Part shown: piece by piece, positions 17,551 through 25,580 of the stretch
How the letters are laid out: every line of letters starts with the position of its first letter
Position numbering within the stretch: position 1 is the first letter of the stretch
Origin: Thiofilum sp.
GTDB lineage: Bacteria > Pseudomonadota > Gammaproteobacteria > Thiotrichales > Thiotrichaceae
Assembly: GCF_016711335.1 (NCBI RefSeq)
Contig: NZ_JADJTF010000001.1
Span: forward strand, 310,001 to 374,000
Length of the DNA stretch: 64,000 nt
Reading direction: 5' to 3'
Translations under genes and position numbers: made by a program
The notes under the pieces: model-generated
Told to the model about the DNA's origin: nothing
Databases searched by the model: none
The model's input: the letters and a program-made list of their open reading frames with translations, nothing else

Positions 17551-18723
17551 ATGGTACAACCTGTTCAAGCTACTACCGAACAACGTTTTTTCCATTGTGA
17601 GTCTTGTGGTTCCAATTTGATTTATCATCCCGGAACCACAGTACTCAAGTGCACCCATTGCGGACACGAAAATGTGATTGAACCCACCGGTGGTGCAATT
17701 AAAGAGTACAGTTTTTCGCAAGCACTACGTCAACTAGAACAATCGAAGCTCAAAGTACTCGATAATACTGAAGTGATTAAATGCCCTAACTGTGCGGCCA
17801 CCTTTGAACTCGACAATAATCGTCATGCAGGTGATTGCCCGTTTTGTGGCACACCGGTGGTGACCAGCACGGCTCAGGCGCGTTTATTTCAGCCTAAATC
17901 GCTCTTGCCTTTTGTGATTACTGAAAAGCAAGCTAAAACCTCGTTTGATAATTGGATTAATAAACTGTGGTTTGCACCGAGTGCCTTGAAAAATAAAGCG
18001 CGGCGCGATGAGAAGTTATTGGGTATTTATGTACCCTACTGGACTTATGATAGCTATACCGATACCGACTATACGGGGCAACGCGGTACGATTTACTATG
18101 AACGTGAATATGTGACCGTGATGGTGAATGGTCAACCGCGTCAAGAAATACGTAATGTGGCTAAAATCCGTTGGCAACCTGTGTCCGGTCATGTTCGCCT
18201 GTTTTTTGATGATGTATTAGTGGGTGCAACACAAACCTTACCACGTACTATTTTAGATCAGATCGAACCGTGGGATTTAGATAACCTCGTCTCGTATCAA
18301 GAAGCCTATCTAAGCGGCTTTACTAGCGAGTTATATCAAATCGATCTGGATGAAGGCTTTGATAATGCTAAGCAGATTATGAATGAGCGTATTGAAGCTG
18401 CGATTCGCCGCGATATTGGGGGCGATCAGCAGATGATTAATCGCACCCACACCAACTACTCCCAAACCACTTTCAAACACCTCTTGCTCCCCGTCTGGTC
18501 GGCAGCATTTCGTTATAATGAAAAGATCTACCGCTTTGTCATTAATGGACGTAATGGCAAAACCAAGGGCGAGCGCCCTTATAGTAAGGTCAAAATCGCT
18601 TTTGCTTTATTAGCTGGATTTATGGCTTTAGGGGCACTCATCTACTATCTAGAGGCTAGTGGTGCACTCAATCAAATGATGGAATATGGTGTTCCAAGCA
18701 GCACTTACTACTATTACCGCTAA
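17551..18723 (+). CDS. Double zinc-ribbon protein with C-terminal membrane segment
   Basis: 390 residues. Two zinc ribbons lie near the N-terminus: C16xxC19/C34xxC37 and C78xxC81/C96xxC99. A soluble middle region rich in Tyr and Trp (WTYDSYTDTDYTGQRGTIYY near 168-187) follows, then a hydrophobic helix at about 348-368 and a short Tyr-rich tail. Proteins of this kind, often mislabelled primosomal protein N', sit beside SPFH/YdjI genes. It starts 10 bp after the SPFH stop with no clear ribosome site, so translation may be coupled. Last gene of the cluster. Confidence 0.8.
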   Translation: MVQPVQATTEQRFFHCESCGSNLIYHPGTTVLKCTHCGHENVIEPTGGAIKEYSFSQALRQLEQSKLKVLDNTEVIKCPNCAATFELDNNRHAGDCPFCGTPVVTSTAQARLFQPKSLLPFVITEKQAKTSFDNWINKLWFAPSALKNKARRDEKLLGIYVPYWTYDSYTDTDYTGQRGTIYYEREYVTVMVNGQPRQEIRNVAKIRWQPVSGHVRLFFDDVLVGATQTLPRTILDQIEPWDLDNLVSYQEAYLSGFTSELYQIDLDEGFDNAKQIMNERIEAAIRRDIGGDQQMINRTHTNYSQTTFKHLLLPVWSAAFRYNEKIYRFVINGRNGKTKGERPYSKVKIAFALLAGFMALGALIYYLEASGALNQMMEYGVPSSTYYYYR

Positions 18724-19107
18724 TCATCATAAAAATTTCTTATTTTCATTTGAACCTTTTAAGCTAGTGTTTTTCTAAAGGCTAACACTAGCTTAAGCGC
18801 TTGCGAGTTTAGTTATAAGGGGATAAAGCATTAAACTACCTTATAAAACCTAAGTTTAAGAGGAACGACTCTAAACTCGCCAAGCCCTTAAATCTAATGG
18901 TTAAGATTATGATTTTAATAATAAATTAGGAATTAGTGATTCTAGTGACTGACGACTCGGTACGAATTTCAGGTAAGGCTCAGGTCTTGACCTCTAGACT
19001 GCGAATCGTTGTTAAACAAAAACTTGAGTCACCTACTGCCTAATTCTAAACCATAACGCATAGTGTCGGCTAATACATAAGAACTAATAATAACTTGGGG
19101 CTACAGC
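18724..19107 (+). other. 384-bp intergenic region rich in nested inverted repeats
   Basis: No credible reading frame. A 12-bp perfect inverted repeat (18759-18770 with 18785-18796, loop 14) follows the zinc-ribbon gene and may end its transcript, though no T-run follows. Next, GCGAGTTTAG (18803-18812) pairs perfectly with CTAAACTCGC (18871-18880), and inside it TTATAAGG (18813-18820) pairs with CCTTATAA (18839-18846), giving a stacked 18-bp stem with an internal branch. Further on TTAGGAATTAG (18926-18936) can pair with CTAATTCTAA (19040-19049) with one bulge. It could be a structured leader of the secreted glycosidase gene. No known riboswitch consensus recognised. Confidence 0.5.
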
Positions 19108-21651
19108 ATGGTTGAGCGATTCTGCGCGGGAAGTCGCCTATTCTTAGGGCTGCTATTACTACTTTACCTTTACTCACCCACGACTCATGCTTTTTATAAT
19201 CAGAAGTCGCCTTTAGGTACTAATACCAATGAGATTATGGAGGAAGACTCCAGCGTACCGTTTCTAGATCTGTTTAAAACCTCGTTGCCTTTTGAACATG
19301 CTAAGCCTCTCACTAAAGGAGAAGTGCGCTATGACCATAATGGTTGGCCGATTTATTTAGGCGCAGGGGCTGAAGCCGGTACACGCTTTGTGAATAAACT
19401 ACCCGCTGGGACAATTCCACAGGGCTATTACACCGTGCTCTATGACGGTCAAGGTAAGATTGAGTATGGTATTGATGCCACTCTAGTAGAGTCGCATCCG
19501 GGTAAAAATATTATTCTTTTAGCACCGGGGGCTGATAAAGAGTTCAGTGCCAAACTCACGATTGTTAAAACCGAACCCAATAATCCTATTCGCAATATTC
19601 GCATTTTGCCTCCGGGGGGTATTTGCTCTGGCAATCCCTTTCAGCGTGTTATGAATGCTTCACAATGTACCGGCAATGATTACCTCGCCTTTGATCGCCA
19701 TTACGATAAGATTGTGTTCAATCCTGACTACTTACGCTTTATGCGTGATTACAAAGTGATTCGCTATATGAATATGAGTGGCATTACACGTAATCCTATG
19801 TCGCGTTGGGAGGAACGCCCGCGTATGGATCAAGCGACTTGGGGCGGCCCCGAAGGAGTACGCGGTGCACCCCTAGAAATGATGATTGAACTCTCCAATC
19901 GCTTAAGTGCGGATGCTTGGTTTAATCTACCTCATGCGGCTAATGATGACTTTGTACGCCGTTATGCCCGTATGCTCAAAACCCATTTAAACCCTGATCT
20001 GAAAGTCTATGTTGAATACAGCAATGAGACTTGGAATGGTATTTTTAGCCAACACGCTTATATGAAAAGCCTAGGCTTACAAATGGGCTTAGACACAGAA
20101 CCCATGAAGGCGGCTTATAAATATTACTCCAAGCGCTCAGTGGAAATTTTTCGTATTTTTGAGCAAGAGTTTGGCGGTACACAGCGTCTAGTTCGAGTCA
20201 TGGGTGGACTGACGGGGAGTAAAGGCATGACGGAAACTATGCTAGGTTTTGGTGATGCAGCACGTTATACCGATGCTTTTGCGATTGCACCCTATGTGTT
20301 TGGGGATGATGATGCTCTGCGTCAAGCCCGCACAGTGCCGCAAGTGTTTGAAATCATGACCAGTAGCAAATACCGTTATTCCTTGCCCAAGGTCTTAGAG
20401 GCGATTCGGGAACAAGCGGCGATTACCACAAAATTTAAAGTCTCACTGATTGCCTATGAAGGCGGACAACACTTGGTGGATTGGAAAACTAAAACCAATG
20501 ACCAGCATCCGAATATGTTGTTTTATAGTGCGAATCGCCACCCTCAGATGGAAACCATTTACCGTCGTTTGCTAGACGGTTGGAAACAAGCAGGAGGGCA
20601 AATGTTTGTACACTATACCTCCCCTCGTACTTATCAGAAATTCGGTAGTTTTGGTACGAAAGAATATATTACTCAACCTGATCGTGAAGCACCTAAGCAT
20701 CTCGCTTTAATTCGCTTTATGAATGCTAATCCCTGTTGGTGGCAGGGTTGCGCCAATGCAGTGCGGCGCTCAACACCCCGCTCAGTTAGTGAGTTAACCA
20801 CGTTAGAGAGCGGTGCTTTACCTAGTGCAGCACCTGTTAGCCCTATTGAAGCGCCTGCTCCTGTAATCCCTAGTGCGACACCTGCTCCTGTCCCTGCACC
20901 TGTGATCCCTAACTCAAACCCTAAACCCATAGCGTTCAATCCAATTACTCCTCCCGTGGTGAATGATCGAGGCTATGAACCATCGATACATCCACTCACG
21001 CCTACGCCCAATACGGGGATCAGTATTACGAAAATCGCCTCCTTTGATATTGCACATGAAGCCTATACGCAAGGACGAGCGGTGGCACGCACTGTACGCG
21101 ATATGGGTAATCCTTGGCAGGGCGCGTCTACTTATCGCTTACGTAATGTGGTCAATGGAACTATTAGGGGTAAGGAGGACTTAGCTTCCATTTGGCAGGT
21201 TAGTTGGGACTATAGCAATTTGTATTTACGGGTTGCGGTCGATGATGATCGCTTTTTCCGTGAAAATGACAAACCGTGGCACGATGATTCGATTGAGGTA
21301 TTTCTTAATACCGATCCACGACCACAATCTCAATATGATGGTCTGCACCAACATCATCTGATTTTCCGTTGGGGAGATAGTACGATCACTTATGGTGGCT
21401 ATTCAGCACGTCAACATTTGAATGCGCAATACGCGATGAAAAAATTTGACAATAGTTATGTGCTAGAGCTGATCGTGCCTTGGCCATCCTTGGGGATGAC
21501 ACCCGGTATGGGCACTACTTTAGGGATTGATATTCAAGTGAATGATGATGATCAAGGTGGCTTACGCAAAGGCAAGCTCTCATGGAACGATAAACGCGAT
21601 GAAGCTTGGCGTAATCCTACTACCTTGGGTGGCTTAATCTTAGAGCGCTAA
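19108..21651 (+). CDS. Secreted protein: GH-A-like glycosidase domain plus CBM9-like C-terminal domain
   Basis: 847 residues. The N-terminus has a signal peptide (hydrophobic 12-28, cleavage near THA-F). Residues about 60-560 look like a TIM-barrel glycosidase: EYSNETWN places an Asn-Glu pair at 306-307 and LIAYEGG places Glu451, the spacing expected of acid/base and nucleophile in clan GH-A. A Pro/Ala/Ser-rich linker spans about 565-620. The last 200 residues resemble a family 9 carbohydrate-binding/DOMON-like module (DDDRFFRENDKPWHDDSIEV near 712-731, ending NPTTLGGLILER). A secreted polysaccharide-acting enzyme is likely; the substrate is unknown. Confidence 0.75.
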   Translation: MVERFCAGSRLFLGLLLLLYLYSPTTHAFYNQKSPLGTNTNEIMEEDSSVPFLDLFKTSLPFEHAKPLTKGEVRYDHNGWPIYLGAGAEAGTRFVNKLPAGTIPQGYYTVLYDGQGKIEYGIDATLVESHPGKNIILLAPGADKEFSAKLTIVKTEPNNPIRNIRILPPGGICSGNPFQRVMNASQCTGNDYLAFDRHYDKIVFNPDYLRFMRDYKVIRYMNMSGITRNPMSRWEERPRMDQATWGGPEGVRGAPLEMMIELSNRLSADAWFNLPHAANDDFVRRYARMLKTHLNPDLKVYVEYSNETWNGIFSQHAYMKSLGLQMGLDTEPMKAAYKYYSKRSVEIFRIFEQEFGGTQRLVRVMGGLTGSKGMTETMLGFGDAARYTDAFAIAPYVFGDDDALRQARTVPQVFEIMTSSKYRYSLPKVLEAIREQAAITTKFKVSLIAYEGGQHLVDWKTKTNDQHPNMLFYSANRHPQMETIYRRLLDGWKQAGGQMFVHYTSPRTYQKFGSFGTKEYITQPDREAPKHLALIRFMNANPCWWQGCANAVRRSTPRSVSELTTLESGALPSAAPVSPIEAPAPVIPSATPAPVPAPVIPNSNPKPIAFNPITPPVVNDRGYEPSIHPLTPTPNTGISITKIASFDIAHEAYTQGRAVARTVRDMGNPWQGASTYRLRNVVNGTIRGKEDLASIWQVSWDYSNLYLRVAVDDDRFFRENDKPWHDDSIEVFLNTDPRPQSQYDGLHQHHLIFRWGDSTITYGGYSARQHLNAQYAMKKFDNSYVLELIVPWPSLGMTPGMGTTLGIDIQVNDDDQGGLRKGKLSWNDKRDEAWRNPTTLGGLILER

Positions 21652-21659
21652 TCAGTCAG

Positions 21660-21691
21660 CTAAGCGAAGTACACTGAGGTATTTCGCTTAG
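21660..21691. terminator. Hairpin between convergent genes
   Basis: CTAAGCGAA (21660-21668) pairs with TTCGCTTAG (21683-21691), loop 14 nt. It begins 9 bp after the glycosidase stop and overlaps the mtgA stop codon. Probably a shared bidirectional transcription stop; no long T-run is present. Confidence 0.5.
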
Positions 21692-22449
21692 TCGGCTATC
21701 TGTTCTAGAAAATCTACCCCACCGAGTAAACGCATTTGGCGTTCAATAAAACGTTGGCGCAACACTACATAGCGCGAAGGTTTATCGGCTTTAAACTGCG
21801 AGGGAGCTGGTAAAACGGCTGCTAATAGGGCAGCTTGTTTGACTGTTAGGCGCTGAGGTGTGGTTTTAAATAAACGACTACTCGCTGCTTGTACTCCGTA
21901 GATATTGCGCCCAAACTGAGCAATGTTGAGATATACCTCTAAAATGCGCTGCTTAGACCAAAGTGTTTCCAAAAGTACGGCGATCCCCCACTCTAAACCC
22001 TTACGAATGAAGCTGCGCCCACTCCAAAGAAATAGATTCTTGGCGACTTGTTGGGTAATCGTACTGCCCCCACCACCCGCTTTACCGTCTAATGCTCGCT
22101 CAATAGCCTCTATAGTAGAGCGCTGATCAATACCCCAATGCTCATTAAATAGTTGATCTTCTGAGGCAATCACTGCTAAAGCTATATGAGGGGAAATATC
22201 CTCATAATCGACCCATTGGTAAAAGATTTCGGTTGGTTCATTATTCCACCAAGCACTGAGTTGGTGTCCCATCATAAAAGCGGTAGTAGGCACGGGCAAC
22301 CAGCGTAATAGTAGTATGATGAGGATAATAGCGCCTAAGCTGAGTAAGGTTATTTGCCAAGCGAGGCGTAGTAAACGCTTGAGTAAGTGGCGAGTATTCC
22401 ATTGGCTAAGATCTAATTTAATGCTTGGCAGGCGGCTAGCGAAGCCCAT
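21688..22449 (-). CDS. mtgA: Monofunctional biosynthetic peptidoglycan transglycosylase
   Basis: 253 residues from the ATG at 22449, which has AGGGA just upstream. The frame opens further to a TTG at 22512, which lacks a ribosome site. A single membrane anchor (about 27-50) precedes a GT51 domain with VIASEDQLFNEHWGID (catalytic Glu of the EDxxFxxH motif), GGGSTITQQVAKNLFLW and RKGLEWGIAVLLETLWSKQRI-type boxes. No transpeptidase domain is present, as expected for MtgA. It polymerises lipid II into glycan strands. Confidence 0.95.
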   Translation of the reverse strand: MGFASRLPSIKLDLSQWNTRHLLKRLLRLAWQITLLSLGAIILIILLLRWLPVPTTAFMMGHQLSAWWNNEPTEIFYQWVDYEDISPHIALAVIASEDQLFNEHWGIDQRSTIEAIERALDGKAGGGGSTITQQVAKNLFLWSGRSFIRKGLEWGIAVLLETLWSKQRILEVYLNIAQFGRNIYGVQAASSRLFKTTPQRLTVKQAALLAAVLPAPSQFKADKPSRYVVLRQRFIERQMRLLGGVDFLEQIAD

Positions 22450-22615
22450 GCGATGATCCCTAATGCAGAACTGGTGAGGAGAAACTGTATAGTGTGGCGC
22501 GAGTGGACTCAAGTGTGGGGTTATTACTCATGTGTCTATTGTTGATGCTCTAAGACAGCCCTAGTTTTTAATGATCTTTATAAGCACCAACCTATAATTA
22601 TTTATACTTAAGTAA

Positions 22616-25522
22616 CTATTCATAATTGAGTGCTTTTGTTTTTGCTATTTTATCTAAAATATCAAAGCGATCTTTTTCCAAATCATCTAGTATAGCCTTT
22701 AATCTAAATCTTTCTTCAGACCGTGACTCTAACAGATATTCTTTTCTAACTATCTCAATCTTATCATGCAACATAAGTGCATTTCTAGTTAACCCTTCTA
22801 AGCTATGTCTGCTTAAATTTATGATAGTAGTATCAACTATATTTTTTTCTTCGTTTTTTGGAAAATTATTTCCAACTTTAAGAGGTAACCCCAATAAAAA
22901 ACCACTTAGCTCACTTGAAGGAATATCATTTTTTTCATGAAAGACAGGGTAGTTACTAAAAAAATCAGATATATCACAAGGCTTTGTGTCCTCGTAAACT
23001 AATAAAATTAATTTATTTTTATATAAGTCTTTTAAATCATTTATTTTTAGATAATCTATTTTATCATTATATAGCTTTCCTAAGGATTTTGAATATATTA
23101 ATAAAACAAAGTCAGAAACGCTCAGTTGATTTTTTAACCAATATGTATACTCGCTATCTTTATTTGAAATATTCTCGTACTTATCTAACCAAGAGTCTAT
23201 ACCTCTAGAGCGTAGATTTAGTGATAAAGTTATAGCCTTACTAATACTATCAATTTCAGAATAAATAACTACAACTCTTTTTAGTTTTGATTTTAATTGA
23301 GAAAGGTCAATTTCATGTCGTAACTCTTTAATAAAATTAAAAATTAATACTGTTTTTTCTGTTAACTCATAACTAGAGCCATCCAATATATTAATAAAAT
23401 TATTTATTTCAAAGTGATTTTTAAAATATCTTCTGTCATCACTTTCTAACTCTAAGCTACTATTATTAACTATTTTTTTACTAAATTTTTCAAGTGATAT
23501 ATCTACTTTACCTTTTAATTGATTTTGCAAATCCTCTAAACCAAACTTTATATCCTTTACTTCAATTGTATTAATTAAAACTGATAATTGATTAGCAATC
23601 ACTTGTAGAAAAAACAAACTCTCTTGCGAGTAAAAATACTCATGTGTTGGATGATAAACAGCAATAACCCCCCTAACTCCCTCTGAAGCTAAAATAGGCA
23701 CTCCAACCCAAGAGGCTAGTGGATCTCCTAAGAACTCTCGATGATGTGGTATATTATACCAAGCCTTTGACTCAGCTTTTGTTCGGTGGAGTATAGGCAT
23801 ACCAGTCAGAATTATCTCTTCTGTTTTACCTCGCTTATTGGATTTAAGCAATCGACTTGGTTGGTTATAAGGTCGACCATTAACAATCATTAAGGGAAAC
23901 GATACCTCATTTTTATCTTTGTCATAAAGTGCTATATATAGATTTTCCGAGTACATAGCCTTAGAGACATAATTATAAGTAGTACTTAGTATATCCTCTT
24001 TTGTTGCATCTTTTATTTTAGATAGTATTTGACCAAAACTTACTAGTACACTAAATCTCATATTTTCTTTTTCTATTGTATCAACAATAACAGTAACAAT
24101 ATCTACTATATCTTCAATATAATGTAAAGCCGATAAACTACATTTAGGCGCAAGAATAAGAAAGCAGCCTAAATCATCGTTATTATATTTCATTGGTATT
24201 ACTAAGAGTTTTTCAAAAAAACCATGCTGTATAGTCAGTTTATCAACTAAATCTTCTGATGAATAGCTATCGATATGCCTTTCTGCCATCTTAATATAGT
24301 CCAGTAGATTTTCAGAAAACACACTATCCAAACAAAAACCATTAATAGTACTTTGAACCAGCCTTAAGTCTTTTGTAGTGTGCTCAATTCTAAATATAGC
24401 CAAAGGCACATGACCATTTATTATACTTATTTTTTCTTGAGCTAACTGGTATACTTCACTCTCAAAAGATATGGAGCGATTTAGCAAAATACTTTTAATA
24501 CTGAATAATGAATCAGCGTATAGCTTTTTACGAAACTCAATCAACAATAAAGAGATAAAATCCGAAAGATCATCTATTAATCTATCCTCTCCCATTTCGT
24601 AGGAGTCTTCTGAGATTGGGTTTTCTATTATAATAAAACCAATACTACTACCCGCTGCAACTGCCATTCTAGTACCTAGCCATGATTTGCAGTTACTTTT
24701 AATATTAGCACTCTTAATTAAGGCACATTTATTTAATATTTTTGGCGTATTTTTTATATTATTTAAAACCTCTAAAAGCCAATGCTCCAACTTAAAACTT
24801 AAGCGCACCTCTATATCGATGTAATTATCAATTACTTCACTATCTTTACAAGCAAAAAAGTATTCATTGGTATTTAATGGATTGGTTAAAAAAATATGGA
24901 TTTTATCAACAACAAACCACTCCTTTAGTTTTTTAACTAATGCCTTAATAATATCAGACTCTCGATGAAAGCAACCTCGTAACAACTTACTCTGAAACTC
25001 TCTAAAACTATTGAAACGCCTAATAGTAAAATTAGTACGCAGATAGAAAGCTAAACGATCACTCAGCATATCTAAAGGTTGAACTAAATCATCATAGGTA
25101 TTATCTGTGGTTGAGCTATGCGCAATAAAAACGCCAATATTTCTATTAGTACTTAATCTTAATGGTGTGAGCAAAACACTTTTATGACCATTGAAACCTC
25201 CTTTTATGCAGTCATCTTTATTAGTCAAATAAATAGAGTTGCTTTCAGGACTCTTGATTAACTCTAGAAGCACTGGTATTTGCACAGAGAAAATCTCAGC
25301 GAATCCTTTTTCCCCCTTAAGCTTACCAGCGCTTACTAAAAGCTTTGGTTTATCTACACCATACTCTTGATAAACTAACGAGAACTCTTCTGCAGGAATG
25401 GGGAGATCACTATTTCTGAGTATTAACAGTAACTCCTCTAGTGAGCTAGCTGATAAAGCTTTATCCTGTATTCTATTAGCAATACGAGTAACACTTTCCC
25501 AAACATTATCTTTAATACTCAT
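22616..25522 (-). CDS. Multi-GAF protein with C-terminal TIR-like domain
   Basis: 968 residues, very AT-rich compared with its neighbours. Four GAF-like regions can be read: about 30-160, 170-335, 345-485 and 490-655, the last being clearest (WVGVPILASEGVRGVIAVYH at 605-624). Residues about 748-875 look like a TIR domain: VVVIYSEIDSISKAI, then LRSRGIDSWLD and SVSDFVLLIYSKS. Glu791 lies in a helix where bacterial TIR NADases carry their catalytic Glu (inference). The last 80 residues are a charged helical bundle like the small adaptor tails of TIR and NACHT signalling proteins. No transmembrane segment. It starts 58 bp after the AlaRS-like gene. A sensor-effector of stress or phage defence is plausible but unproved. 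Confidence 0.75.
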   Translation of the reverse strand: MSIKDNVWESVTRIANRIQDKALSASSLEELLLILRNSDLPIPAEEFSLVYQEYGVDKPKLLVSAGKLKGEKGFAEIFSVQIPVLLELIKSPESNSIYLTNKDDCIKGGFNGHKSVLLTPLRLSTNRNIGVFIAHSSTTDNTYDDLVQPLDMLSDRLAFYLRTNFTIRRFNSFREFQSKLLRGCFHRESDIIKALVKKLKEWFVVDKIHIFLTNPLNTNEYFFACKDSEVIDNYIDIEVRLSFKLEHWLLEVLNNIKNTPKILNKCALIKSANIKSNCKSWLGTRMAVAAGSSIGFIIIENPISEDSYEMGEDRLIDDLSDFISLLLIEFRKKLYADSLFSIKSILLNRSISFESEVYQLAQEKISIINGHVPLAIFRIEHTTKDLRLVQSTINGFCLDSVFSENLLDYIKMAERHIDSYSSEDLVDKLTIQHGFFEKLLVIPMKYNNDDLGCFLILAPKCSLSALHYIEDIVDIVTVIVDTIEKENMRFSVLVSFGQILSKIKDATKEDILSTTYNYVSKAMYSENLYIALYDKDKNEVSFPLMIVNGRPYNQPSRLLKSNKRGKTEEIILTGMPILHRTKAESKAWYNIPHHREFLGDPLASWVGVPILASEGVRGVIAVYHPTHEYFYSQESLFFLQVIANQLSVLINTIEVKDIKFGLEDLQNQLKGKVDISLEKFSKKIVNNSSLELESDDRRYFKNHFEINNFINILDGSSYELTEKTVLIFNFIKELRHEIDLSQLKSKLKRVVVIYSEIDSISKAITLSLNLRSRGIDSWLDKYENISNKDSEYTYWLKNQLSVSDFVLLIYSKSLGKLYNDKIDYLKINDLKDLYKNKLILLVYEDTKPCDISDFFSNYPVFHEKNDIPSSELSGFLLGLPLKVGNNFPKNEEKNIVDTTIINLSRHSLEGLTRNALMLHDKIEIVRKEYLLESRSEERFRLKAILDDLEKDRFDILDKIAKTKALNYE

Positions 25523-25548
25523 CTAATTTAAACCTTCTACTAACAATC

Positions 25549-25560
25549 TAACGGACGTTA
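25549..25560. promoter_or_regulatory. Small palindrome upstream of the GAF-TIR gene
   Basis: TAACG-GA-CGTTA, a 5+5 inverted repeat in the 58-bp gap between the AlaRS-like stop and the GAF-TIR start. Its position would suit an operator, but such short repeats arise by chance. Confidence 0.2.
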
Positions 25561-25580
25561 AACCTGAAATAGCGCAATTA

